A stretch of 64,000 bases of DNA from SAR324 cluster bacterium (GTDB lineage: Bacteria; SAR324; NAC60-12), in assembly GCA_015232315.1 (NCBI GenBank), contig JADFZZ010000002.1:248001-312000 (forward strand). The letters run 5' to 3'. The translations under genes and the position numbers were made by a program. This document shows, one piece after another, positions 27,667 through 37,306 of the stretch (its first letter is position 1; the number at the start of each line of letters is the position of its first letter). The notes beneath the pieces are model-generated. The model was not told where the DNA came from, made no database searches, and saw nothing but the letters and a program-made list of their open reading frames with translations.

Positions 27667-28157
27667 AAGGCTCCTGCGAGATAATTGATAAGGAACGTGG
27701 CGGGTATGCCTGATGCCATAAACGCAATCGAGACGATCACACTGGCAAACGCGCCTTTTGAGATTCCGGCAATTGAATTTCCGGAAGTGCATCCATCGGC
27801 CAGTCTTGCTCCATAACCCCAGAAGGCACCGCCAATAATGAGTACCACAGCTTTAATCAATAGACTGTTTCCATAAATCTGGTCAAACATTCCATAGTCA
27901 AATGAAGGATTCCATCCATCACTTGTGATCGCGGCCAAAAAACCACCAATCACAATCCCGAATATAAAAAAGGTTCTGAAGCCGAAAACACCATCGAGAT
28001 CTTTCTGATGAAACACCGGTTTTTTACTGATAAGCCCGCACAGGCTCACAAAGCCCTTGGTGATCGCTAAAAATTTACCAGTAAGGATGGTTATCAGGAA
28101 CGCAACTGACGCAATTCCCAGACCTCCAACCCAAAATTCCCAATGTTGTTCAATCAT
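27663..28157 (-). CDS. YeeE/YedE-type sulfur-compound transporter, first half
   Basis: A 164-residue membrane protein with about five helices and the signature YGARLADGCTSGNSIAG, in which the Cys is the conserved transport residue. It lies upstream of, and overlaps by four bases, the second-half gene. The promoter should be in the 142-base gap 28158-28299, which separates it from the end of tgt. No sulfur-oxidation or rhodanese gene is adjacent, although such partners are common for this pair. Confidence 0.9.
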   Translation of the reverse strand: MIEQHWEFWVGGLGIASVAFLITILTGKFLAITKGFVSLCGLISKKPVFHQKDLDGVFGFRTFFIFGIVIGGFLAAITSDGWNPSFDYGMFDQIYGNSLLIKAVVLIIGGAFWGYGARLADGCTSGNSIAGISKGAFASVIVSIAFMASGIPATFLINYLAGAL

Positions 28158-28299
28158 ACGCCCTCCAAGAGTTAAAGATGATTTACAGGTTTATTGAAGT
28201 GATGTTTATGGTCTGTACCAAATAAACTTTTTGAAAACAAGGGAACCCTCCAAAATTCCTGAAAAATTCCACAATGATTAATTTCTGAAAAACAAGGTT

Positions 28300-29533
<1,234 letters not shown>

Positions 29534-29592
29534 AGACCAGAACAGGAGAGACTGGATTGGAAAATGTTTACAACTTATTTTTTTGCCGTTCC

Positions 29593-31662
29593 TTAGCGAG
29601 TGTGTTGGGTTCTGAATGATTTTTTGGAAGAATGGCGTTTGCCTTCGCTTTTGTGTCCGGTGCCTTTGGGTTGATACAGCGGGACCAGATGCTTTTTGCT
29701 GTTGCCGATCAAATCTTCACGGTCCATTTCCTTCAACGCTTCACGCAGAAGGGGCCAGTTGTTGGCATCATGATAACGCAGAAAGGCCTTGTGCAGACGG
29801 CGCTGGCGCAAACCTTGGGGAATGTAAACATCTTCGCTGTCACGTTTGACTCCCTTGAGTGGATTTTTGCCGCTGTGATACATGGCGGTGGCCAGTGACA
29901 TGGGCGAAGGCAGGAACGCCTGAACCTGATCTGCCCGAAAGCCATGTTCCTTCAGCCAAAGGGACAGACGCAGCATGTCTTCATCGGTGGTGCCGGGATG
30001 CGCTGCGATGAAATACGGAATCAAATATTGTTCTTTGCCCGCCAGTTGTGAATATTTATCAAACAGTTCCTTAAACCGGTCAAACGTCCCAATGCCGGGT
30101 TTCATCATTTTGCTCAACGGTCCTGATTCGGTGTGTTCCGGCGCGATCTTGAGATAGCCGCCTACATGATGCGTGACCAGTTCCTTGATATATTCAGGCG
30201 ATTCCACCGCCAGATCATAGCGCACCCCTGACCCGATGGTGATTTTTTTAATGCCTTCCACCTGTCGTGCCTTGCGGTACAGATCAATCAGCGGAGCATG
30301 GTTCGTGTTGAGGTTGGAACAAATTTGGGGATACACACAGGAAAGCCGGCGGCAGGAGGCTTCGATTTCCTTACTTTTGCAATGGAGACGATACATGTTG
30401 GCTGTCGGACCGCCCAGATCAGAAATCATTCCGGTAAATCCCGGCACATTGTCCCGGATGTTTTCCAGTTCTCTCAACACCGATTCCTGGGAACGATTTT
30501 GAATAACCCGGCCTTCATGCTCGGTGATGGAACAGAAAGAACATCCGCCAAAACACCCACGGGTGATGATCACGGAAAACCGGATCATTTCATAGGCTGG
30601 AATTTTTTGATCCAGATACACGGGATGGGGTTGACGGGTGTAGGGCAGTTCAAATACCCGGTCCATCTCTGGTGTGGTCAATGGAATTGGCGGAGGATTG
30701 ATCCAGATTTCCCTGTTTCCATGTTGTTGCACCAGGACTCTGGCATTTCCCGGATTTGATTCCAGATGCAACTGACGGGAAGTGTGGGCATAAAGCACCT
30801 TGTCCTGCACCACCTGTTCATATGACGGCAACCGTACAAAAGTTTTTTCACGTGCAATCCCTCTCACAATCTGCCTGGCCGACCATGTCGGATCAATCGG
30901 TAAGGACCTTCCTGATGAATTATTTACGGTTTTTGGTTCAGCGGGTTCTATCCGGCTCACGTCCACTTCGGCCCAGTCTTCTGGAATTTCAGCCAGATTC
31001 AGTGCTGTTCCCCGGATATCCCTGATGTTTTGTAAGGGTTCGCCCGCCGCCAGTCGGTGTGCAATTGCGGTGATGGCACGTTCGGCGTTGCCAAAAAGCA
31101 AAATATCGGCTTTGGAATCCATCAGAATGGAACGGCGGATTTTTTGTGACCAGTAATCAAAATGGGCAATCCGGCGCAAGCTGGCTTCGATCCCGCCAAT
31201 CACAATGGGTACTTCCGGGTAGGCCTCCCGGCATCGCTGGGAATAAACAATCACGGCACGGTCCGGACGTTTTCCACCAAGACCTCCCGGCGTGTAAGCG
31301 TCATCGGAACGGATTTTCCTGTCTGAGGTGTAGCGATTCACCATGGAATCCATGTTACCGGCTGTTACACCAAAAAACAGATTGGGTGGTCCCAGTTTCA
31401 AAAAATCATCGGTATTCTGCCAATCCGGTTGAGAAATAATACCGACACGAAAGCCCTGCGCTTCCAGCAGTCTGCCGATGATCGCCATGCCGAAACTAGG
31501 ATGGTCCACATAGGCATCTCCTGTGACCAGAATGATGTCGCAACAATCCCAGCCCAGAACGTCCATTTCATCACGGGACATGGGAAGCACAGGTGCAATG
31601 CCAAAACGGGAGGCCCAGAAAGGCCGGTAAGAAAAAATTGAAGGGGTTTCCATAAAATCCAT
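29593..31662 (-). CDS. YgiQ family radical SAM protein (UPF0313)
   Basis: A 689-residue cytoplasmic iron-sulfur protein. It has the UPF0313 N-terminal domain ([20 protein letters not shown], a B12-binding-like fold) and the radical SAM cluster motif [20 protein letters not shown]. The TIM-barrel half ends near [20 protein letters not shown], and a basic Ser/Lys-rich tail follows. The reaction catalysed by this widespread family is not established. Starts are possible at ATG 31662 or 31653. The gene stands alone between tgt and the aminotransferase gene. Confidence 0.93.
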   Translation of the reverse strand: MDFMETPSIFSYRPFWASRFGIAPVLPMSRDEMDVLGWDCCDIILVTGDAYVDHPSFGMAIIGRLLEAQGFRVGIISQPDWQNTDDFLKLGPPNLFFGVTAGNMDSMVNRYTSDRKIRSDDAYTPGGLGGKRPDRAVIVYSQRCREAYPEVPIVIGGIEASLRRIAHFDYWSQKIRRSILMDSKADILLFGNAERAITAIAHRLAAGEPLQNIRDIRGTALNLAEIPEDWAEVDVSRIEPAEPKTVNNSSGRSLPIDPTWSARQIVRGIAREKTFVRLPSYEQVVQDKVLYAHTSRQLHLESNPGNARVLVQQHGNREIWINPPPIPLTTPEMDRVFELPYTRQPHPVYLDQKIPAYEMIRFSVIITRGCFGGCSFCSITEHEGRVIQNRSQESVLRELENIRDNVPGFTGMISDLGGPTANMYRLHCKSKEIEASCRRLSCVYPQICSNLNTNHAPLIDLYRKARQVEGIKKITIGSGVRYDLAVESPEYIKELVTHHVGGYLKIAPEHTESGPLSKMMKPGIGTFDRFKELFDKYSQLAGKEQYLIPYFIAAHPGTTDEDMLRLSLWLKEHGFRADQVQAFLPSPMSLATAMYHSGKNPLKGVKRDSEDVYIPQGLRQRRLHKAFLRYHDANNWPLLREALKEMDREDLIGNSKKHLVPLYQPKGTGHKSEGKRHSSKKSFRTQHTR

Positions 31663-31695
31663 AGACAGGTTTATCGGCTTTCCGACCAGGAAAGG

Positions 31696-31722
31696 GAGGC
31701 CATATTATTTTAATAAGGCCTC
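31696..31722. promoter_or_regulatory. Hairpin upstream of ygiQ
   Basis: GAGGCC ... GGCCTC encloses TATTA-TTT-TAATA with one A-A mismatch, giving an 11-bp stem with a three-base loop. It lies in the 220-base gap between divergent ygiQ and the aminotransferase gene, 34 bases before ygiQ. It could be a leader hairpin or operator; no gene ends here, so a terminator is unlikely. Confidence 0.4.
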
Positions 31723-31882
31723 AAAGATTCCCTAATTTCCCCCAATCCACAAGATTGAATCATGAGGTCAGAGGCGATAATTCCATAAACTGTTTCACTG
31801 GGATTTTATCTTTCAAAAATTTGTGACATGAATCATCTTGAGGGGCGTTGAAACCGATAACCTTTGAATAATCCAACAAGTG

Positions 31883-33004
31883 ATGCGTGCTATGAATGAA
31901 TTGAATCCTTCTGCCAGAATATTGCTCGGGCCTGGTCCCAGCAATATTCATCCTCGTGTGTATCGTGCGTTATCCACCCCGGTTGTGGGCCATCTGGACC
32001 CTGATTTTCTGAAAATAATGGATGAAATTCAGGAAATGCTCAGGATGGTTTTTCAGACAAAAAACCGATTCACCATTGCGGTTTCAGGTACCGGCAGTGC
32101 GGGGATGGAAGCCTCCATTGTCAATGTGGTCGAACCGGGAGATCAGGTGATTGTCGGTTTGAACGGTGTGTTTGGCAATCGTCTGGCTGATGTGGTTTCA
32201 CGTTGCGGCGGCGAAGTGATTCCGTTGACAGCCGATTGGGGACAGCCGATTGAACCTCATCGGGTCGAGGACGCGTTGAAAAAACATAACGGGGTTAAGG
32301 CTGTGGTACTGGTTCATGCAGAAACTTCCACAGGAATTCTTCAGCCACTGGAAGAGATTGGCGTCATGTGCCGCAACCATTCCGCACTGTTCATTGTGGA
32401 TACAGTCACTTCTCTGGGCGGTGTTCCGGTAAAGGTGGATGAATGGGGAATTGATGTGTGTTACAGCGGAACCCAGAAATGTTTGAGCTGTCCTCCGGGA
32501 TTGTCCCCGATGACCTTCAGTGACAAGGCGATGCATGTGATCAAATCCAGAAAAAATAAGGTTCAAAGCTGGTATCTGGACATGAACCTCATTGAAAGTT
32601 ACTGGTCAGAAAGCAACCGGGTTTATCATCACACGGCTCCGGTGAGCATGAACTACGCCTTGAGAGAAGCACTGCGAATTATTCTGGAAGAAGGTCTGGA
32701 TCAACGATTTCAACGCCACCTGGAAAACAGCCATTACCTGATTGATCATTTGAGAGAATCAGGATTGATGCCAGCCGTCGATGCGGCTTATCGACTGCCG
32801 CCTTTGAATGCCATCCGTGTTCCTGAAAATGTGGATGAAATGGCCATCCGAAAAAAACTCCTGCTACAATATGGCATCGAAATTGGAGCGGGGTTGGGGG
32901 AGTTGAAAGGAAAAATCTGGAGAATCGGTTTGATGGGAGAATCCTCCAATAAAGCCAATATTGTTTATCTGCTCCATGCTTTGCGGGAAATCCTTAAACA
33001 TTGA
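31883..33004 (+). CDS. Class V aminotransferase, alanine-glyoxylate / serine-pyruvate type
   Basis: PLP enzyme of the AGXT group (alanine/serine donor, glyoxylate or pyruvate acceptor). Features: [40 protein letters not shown] (cofactor phosphate loop), DTVTSLGG with the cofactor Asp, and the Schiff-base Lys in [14 protein letters not shown], followed by the usual Pro-Gly-Leu. 374 residues, normal length. Start ambiguous: GTG 31880, ATG 31883 or ATG 31892, and none has a strong ribosome site. A small membrane-protein gene follows nine bases later. Whether it serves photorespiration-like glycine metabolism or serine breakdown is not shown by neighbours. Confidence 0.92.
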   Translation: MRAMNELNPSARILLGPGPSNIHPRVYRALSTPVVGHLDPDFLKIMDEIQEMLRMVFQTKNRFTIAVSGTGSAGMEASIVNVVEPGDQVIVGLNGVFGNRLADVVSRCGGEVIPLTADWGQPIEPHRVEDALKKHNGVKAVVLVHAETSTGILQPLEEIGVMCRNHSALFIVDTVTSLGGVPVKVDEWGIDVCYSGTQKCLSCPPGLSPMTFSDKAMHVIKSRKNKVQSWYLDMNLIESYWSESNRVYHHTAPVSMNYALREALRIILEEGLDQRFQRHLENSHYLIDHLRESGLMPAVDAAYRLPPLNAIRVPENVDEMAIRKKLLLQYGIEIGAGLGELKGKIWRIGLMGESSNKANIVYLLHALREILKH

Positions 33005-33013
33005 CAGGCAATA

Positions 33014-33331
33014 TTGCGATATATCATCCTTTTTTTAAGCTTATTCATGGCACAGGGTTCTACCAGCGAGGCTTTTGAGTCTCATCGTCTGCTCCTGTTC
33101 GAGAGCCAGGTTTTTTCAGAACAGAGCGGGTGGCCTGTCGCTCGAATGCGGGGTGCTCCGGAAGACGATTTTTCCGCATCCGGAACAGATTCCCGGATTG
33201 CGGAAAACTCATCTGAAGAACTTTCAGGACCACTTTTGTGGTTTGTGGTTTGCGCGTTAGTGACTCCGTGGATTGTGGCGGTGTACTCATTGCGAAAGTT
33301 CTGGAAACTTTGGAAGTCCCATAAAAAATAG
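33014..33331 (+). CDS. Small secreted/membrane protein, unknown
   Basis: A 105-residue frame starting with TTG ten bases after the aminotransferase stop, with AGG upstream. It has a signal-like N-terminus (MRYIILFLSLFMAQGSTSEA), a polar acidic segment, one membrane helix (LLWFVVCALVTPWIVAVY) and a basic tail (KFWKLWKSHKK). This topology (out, then anchored with an inside basic tail) is coherent, which favours a real gene despite the TTG start. No family recognised. Confidence 0.55.
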   Translation: MRYIILFLSLFMAQGSTSEAFESHRLLLFESQVFSEQSGWPVARMRGAPEDDFSASGTDSRIAENSSEELSGPLLWFVVCALVTPWIVAVYSLRKFWKLWKSHKK

Positions 33332-33351
33332 AAAAAAGTTGAGTGTGAATT

Positions 33352-34683
33352 ATGGAAGAACAATATCCCTGGATGACAGCACAACCCAGAAGTTTCTGGA
33401 GAAACAAGGAACATTGTCGCCAGTACCTTTCATGGTTGGGGGAACAGCTTGGATTTGTCAGTAGCGAGGAATTTTATCATTTGAGCCGCGACGTGGTGAA
33501 CAGCAATTTTGGCGAAGAATTGTTGCCTCAATTTCAGGATTCTGTAGCAAAGCTGGTCATGGATATTTTTAATGATCAACCATGGATGCCCTGGAAATTT
33601 GATGAGCAACCTGTTCATTTGTGGCACCAATCCCGTTATTGCAGAGACTATCTGGAATGGCTGGGAAAAGAATTGGGATATACCGACTATGAAGACTGGT
33701 ACAACATTCAGCCTGAAGATTTTTTGGACAATCATGGGCAAGAATTATGGGCTCAAAACAAGGAAAATCCTTATAAAATTTTGAAGGAGGCTTTTCCGCA
33801 CTTTGACTGGAATCCCTGGCTGTTTGAGCATTTGCCGTTGGCTTTTCTGGATTCGGAACAACAACTGAGATCATGGCTGAAATGGATGATCGATGGCCTG
33901 TGTCCTGAGGGCTCCGATGATTTATATGCGGTGACTCCAGACGATTTAGCCAAAGCTGACACAAGACACTGGCTGATTTCAAAACCAGAAATCACGCTGG
34001 AAGCCATTGCCAAATTGCTTTTCCCGGAACATAACTGGCTTTCCTGGAAGTTTCAGGATTGCCCTGAGGCGTTCTGGGCTGATCATGAAAATTGTCAGCG
34101 ATATCTGGAATGGCTGGCTTCCGTTTATCAGATCCATGCTGCGGAGGAATGGTATCAAATCGGAAGGGTTGAGATCACTGAGCATGACGGCACAGGATTG
34201 CTACGGCGTTATCACAATTCTGCACCCTTGGCGATCATGAGTGTGCTGGCTTCATTCCCCTGGGAACCCTCTCGATTCAAGGATCATTGCCACCGTCACC
34301 AGCGATTACGTGAAACACTGACAGAATTATTTGGCAATGAACATTGTCAGGAACACTATCAGCCTGAAAAGGGAATTTCAGCTATACAATATTTTTTACC
34401 CAGCCTTGGAATTGCCCTTGAGTTGTTGACGGAAGACTACGTTTATCCTGTTTTAGCCTTAGGCGGAAAACCAACATTAGCCGCCAGAAAACAGGAGCAA
34501 AAGCAGAAAAAATCATTTTTGAAACAAACTGGAAAAATCTTTGTTGAGATTCCACCAGATGTGATTCCTGATGCGGTCACACTCAAACAACGGCTGTCAT
34601 CTTTTCACAAACAGATTGTTTTTCGTGAGCATCAATCCATTGCGCAATATCAGCTTCCATTTAATATCTCAGAACCTTCCTGA
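33352..34683 (+). CDS. Four-repeat protein with degenerate nuclease-like C-terminal domain
   Basis: 443 residues, no signal. Four repeats of 75-76 residues: 9-83, 84-158, 159-234 and 235-309. Each has the frame (F/L)W-x7-C-x-x-YL-x-WLG-x-x-LG-x6-(D/E)WY-x-(I/V)...G-x-(E/G)LL..., ending FP-x-x-x-W-x-PWKF. The tail (310-443) contains FLPSLGIALELLTEDY and, after a basic stretch RKQEQKQKKSFL, KIFVEIP. That order recalls PD-(D/E)XK nucleases that end D-x-YLPSLxLAIEYQGxxHY...RDxEK...LxEI, but the usual Asp is Gln here (AIQYFLP) and the second acidic residue sits in ALELL. Similar WY/PWKF repeat proteins with a nuclease-like tail occur, to my recollection, in algae and fungi. Monocistronic; mazEF follows. 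Function unknown. Confidence 0.75.
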   Translation: MEEQYPWMTAQPRSFWRNKEHCRQYLSWLGEQLGFVSSEEFYHLSRDVVNSNFGEELLPQFQDSVAKLVMDIFNDQPWMPWKFDEQPVHLWHQSRYCRDYLEWLGKELGYTDYEDWYNIQPEDFLDNHGQELWAQNKENPYKILKEAFPHFDWNPWLFEHLPLAFLDSEQQLRSWLKWMIDGLCPEGSDDLYAVTPDDLAKADTRHWLISKPEITLEAIAKLLFPEHNWLSWKFQDCPEAFWADHENCQRYLEWLASVYQIHAAEEWYQIGRVEITEHDGTGLLRRYHNSAPLAIMSVLASFPWEPSRFKDHCHRHQRLRETLTELFGNEHCQEHYQPEKGISAIQYFLPSLGIALELLTEDYVYPVLALGGKPTLAARKQEQKQKKSFLKQTGKIFVEIPPDVIPDAVTLKQRLSSFHKQIVFREHQSIAQYQLPFNISEPS

Positions 34684-34690
34684 TTTTTCG

Positions 34691-34713
34691 ACCTGCACAG
34701 GTGGAAAAATGAG
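34691..34713. repeat. Partial copy of the 14019-14187 repeat end
   Basis: ACCTGCACAGGTGGAAAAAT then GAG resembles the right end of the element at 14019-14187 (TGTGCAGGTG, then a few bases and GAAAATGAGC on the opposite strand). ACCTG-CA-CAGGT is itself a small inverted repeat. It sits between the four-repeat gene and mazE. Confidence 0.4.
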
Positions 34714-34804
34714 TGCTTGTCATTCCGGTTTATATGACGTAGTTAGTGTTCAAACATCTGTTATTGAAACAAAAAATATAATTGATTCTTGATTGGTAAT
34801 CATT

Positions 34805-35062
34805 ATGACTGCTATTAAAACACAAATCGTTCGTATTGGTAATTCACAGGGAATCCGACTTTCAAAAGCAATTATGAAACAATGTCACTTATCCAGAGAA
34901 GTTCTACTGGAACCACACGATGACGCCTTAGTGATCAAACCTGTAAAAACGACAAGAAAAGACTGGAATAAACAATTTCAGGAAATGGCATTAAATCATG
35001 AAGATACCATGCTTGAACCATCAGTCTCCACCCAATGGGATCAGGAGGAGTGGGTATGGTAA
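34805..35062 (+). CDS. mazE: MazE-type antitoxin (AbrB/SpoVT fold)
   Basis: An 85-residue antitoxin. The N-terminal swapped-hairpin DNA-binding domain is clear (IVRIGNSQGIRLSKAIM, then REVLLEPHDDALVIKPV). The acidic C-terminal tail (EDTMLEPSVSTQWDQEEW) would wrap around the toxin. ATG 34805 fits the family; an upstream in-frame ATG at 34793 is less likely. It overlaps the toxin gene by seven bases. Expected to repress its own promoter in the 120-base gap upstream. Confidence 0.92.
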   Translation: MTAIKTQIVRIGNSQGIRLSKAIMKQCHLSREVLLEPHDDALVIKPVKTTRKDWNKQFQEMALNHEDTMLEPSVSTQWDQEEWVW

Positions 35063-35379
35063 TTAAACGTTTTGATGTGTTTCTGGTTCAGCTTGATCCC
35101 ACTCAAGGTACAGAAATTCAAAAAACTCGTCCATGTCTGGTTATCTCTCCTGACGAAATGAATCCGCATATCGCGACTGTTATCATTGCCCCCATGACAA
35201 CCAAAGGTCGTCCATATCCATCGCGGGTTCCAGTTTCTTTTCAGGATAAGCAAGGGCAAATTGTACTTGATCAAATACGAACTGTAGATAAGACACGTCT
35301 TCTTAAAAAACTGGGGCACATTGATAAAATCTCAGCTCAACAGGTTTTGAGCATATTACACGAGATGTTTGCCCCCTGA
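35056..35379 (+). CDS. mazF: MazF-type endoribonuclease toxin
   Basis: A 107-residue PemK/MazF-fold toxin that cleaves RNA at short specific sequences. Motifs: DVFLVQLDPTQGTEIQKTRP (with the conserved Gly and Arg-Pro), CLVISPDEMN, VIIAPMTTK (catalytic Thr), RVPVSFQDKQGQIVLDQIRT and VDKTRLLKKLG. It starts at ATG 35056, inside the end of mazE, and looks intact. Stabilises the locus or acts in stress or phage response; which one cannot be told from sequence. Confidence 0.94.
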   Translation: MVIKRFDVFLVQLDPTQGTEIQKTRPCLVISPDEMNPHIATVIIAPMTTKGRPYPSRVPVSFQDKQGQIVLDQIRTVDKTRLLKKLGHIDKISAQQVLSILHEMFAP

Positions 35380-35455
35380 TTCTTATTGAAGTTCCAGTTA
35401 CTGCCCAGGATATTGAAATTTGATTCCACTCAAGCATTTTATGAAGGAGCAATAC

Positions 35456-37303
35456 ATGCGTTTTATAAGGAATATCAGAAATCTGTGTTTTTGGTTGATG
35501 GTGTCTGTCCTCAGCCTGATGTCCTGTTCAACAACCATACGTCCCAAAGGACCAGAAGAAATCGCTCTGAAAGTTTATACGCGGATTCCTGATACACCAG
35601 TTTATGCCTCCTTGAAAAATCCCAGGATCAAGATGGGACTTCCTGCCAGAAAAGAACTGTTAATCTGTGCGACTTGTCTTGGGGATAATCCTGCGGGTAA
35701 TCGGGTGAAAGCTTTCTGGTTTGATGAAAAAGAACAGAATCCCGCCGATAAACATAAGTTTCTGGGATGGGTTGAACAGGAAAATTTAACAACAACACCG
35801 GAAAAAAACTATACGCACAATGCGTTTGCCTTGCGTGGAAATATGCCGGTTTATGCCAACTTTGAAGGTCCGGCGATCAAACAGAGTCTTCCCTTCATGT
35901 ATCCGTTGTGGACCTGTCAGGCCTGTGCCAGTGCTCAATATGACAAACCGAGAGTGGTGGTTTTCCGTTATGATGGCAATGAAACAGAGCCTGTCAAACA
36001 GTTTATTCCGGTGGGGTGGGCAGAACGTAAGGATTTGCTGTTGCGCCGTTCGGTTATCAAAAATGAAGCACATAAGGATTTGACGGTCGTTCTGAGTAAT
36101 AATCCTGTGCATTACGATCCCAATGAAAAACTGGACAGGGTTCCGGTGCGATTTTCGCCGGAAGTAGACGCCCGTGTGGAAGATGAATTGAAAATATTTG
36201 ATTTCTACATGGTATTTGCTCAAACAAAGGATTTTTATCTGATTGGACGACACCGGGGCATCGCCCAGCCTTTGTTTGCCCGGGATAACATCATCGGCTG
36301 GATTCCCAAACGACGGGCCATTGTCTGGGAAACCCGGGAGGCGGTGCAGTTCATTGAGGACAATAGGAAGGAACGTGAACCTGCCAAAATCTACATGACC
36401 AGTCAGGGCCTGCTGGAGCAAAACCCGTGGGATGTGGTGGCCTATGAAGACGTGACGGTGCCTGTGGAGCATGACAGTCTGCGCTGGTTGGTGATTGATA
36501 AGAACGAAGTGGATGGCTATTATGAAATCTATTACCTGTCAGGCGGACAAATCAAGGATACCTACTTGTTTGAAGATTGGCTACGTCTGCTGATTCGTGA
36601 CAATCTGGAAGCACAGGGACTTAATGATCCGATTGAGTTGGCGCAAATGGTCAGTGATCGCCTGTTGCCCATGCTGGATCATCGCTTTGAACTTTTCCGG
36701 CGAGGATTTGTTGCGGCAAAACAGAACAATATTCCACAAGTCGAAGAAGTCGTTCTGGTCGAACGGGAGCAGATTGTGAACATGATTTCCAACTACGAAA
36801 AAATCATGAATGTTTTCAGCAAAGCATCCAAAAACCGGGTTACAGAGTGTGAGGATACGTTGAAGAGCATTTTGAGAGAAACGTTGCCGGATGCAGATGA
36901 TGAAGCGGTTGAGGCTCTTATGGCAGAGGGTCTGGATGTGGAATCCATCAATCGTGAAATGACAGGGATCAATTTCAGAGGTGCCAATGGCTTGCTGGTG
37001 TTATCATGCGACCAATGGCCCTTGATGGATCCGGTTGATCTTGAATCGGACAACAACCGGATTCGGTTGAGCCAGGATAAGCTGGTGAAAATATTGACCA
37101 ATCAGGAAAGTCTTCGCTCAGGCGAAATGCGACCGCATCCGCAATATCCCCAACGGGAGTTGTTTCAAATCGTGGAAAATACAATGGAACTCGAAGATCC
37201 CATCACTGGTGATTACGTAGAAGTCGATTATCACCCCAGACAATTCTGGTGGAAACGGGACAATGTCTCCTATGGCTGGATCCCGTTTCATGTGTTTCCC
37301 TGA
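35456..37303 (+). CDS. Large lipoprotein with SH3-like repeats, TssR-like
   Basis: A 615-residue lipoprotein. ATG 35456 has AAGGAG 6-7 bases upstream, and the signal ends in a lipobox (LSLMSCSTT). The first half holds at least three related SH3-like units: DTPVYASLKNP...FLGWVEQENL, NMPVYANFEGP...VGWAERKDLL, and a third with NIIGWIPKRRAIVWETR. The second half is helical and acidic (DADDEAVEALMAEGLDVE) and ends in a beta-rich tail (ISYGWIPFHVF-type). The GW(I/V/A)...R repeat resembles TssR-like and related envelope proteins that bind peptidoglycan or partner proteins. No type VI secretion genes are nearby. It is convergent with uvrB. Function unknown. Confidence 0.7.
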   Translation: MRFIRNIRNLCFWLMVSVLSLMSCSTTIRPKGPEEIALKVYTRIPDTPVYASLKNPRIKMGLPARKELLICATCLGDNPAGNRVKAFWFDEKEQNPADKHKFLGWVEQENLTTTPEKNYTHNAFALRGNMPVYANFEGPAIKQSLPFMYPLWTCQACASAQYDKPRVVVFRYDGNETEPVKQFIPVGWAERKDLLLRRSVIKNEAHKDLTVVLSNNPVHYDPNEKLDRVPVRFSPEVDARVEDELKIFDFYMVFAQTKDFYLIGRHRGIAQPLFARDNIIGWIPKRRAIVWETREAVQFIEDNRKEREPAKIYMTSQGLLEQNPWDVVAYEDVTVPVEHDSLRWLVIDKNEVDGYYEIYYLSGGQIKDTYLFEDWLRLLIRDNLEAQGLNDPIELAQMVSDRLLPMLDHRFELFRRGFVAAKQNNIPQVEEVVLVEREQIVNMISNYEKIMNVFSKASKNRVTECEDTLKSILRETLPDADDEAVEALMAEGLDVESINREMTGINFRGANGLLVLSCDQWPLMDPVDLESDNNRIRLSQDKLVKILTNQESLRSGEMRPHPQYPQRELFQIVENTMELEDPITGDYVEVDYHPRQFWWKRDNVSYGWIPFHVFP

Positions 37304-37306
37304 AAA

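Noticed and set aside
33082-33414. Minus-strand frames opposite the small membrane protein
   Set aside because: The plus-strand reading has a coherent signal and membrane helix, so the opposite frames are shadows.
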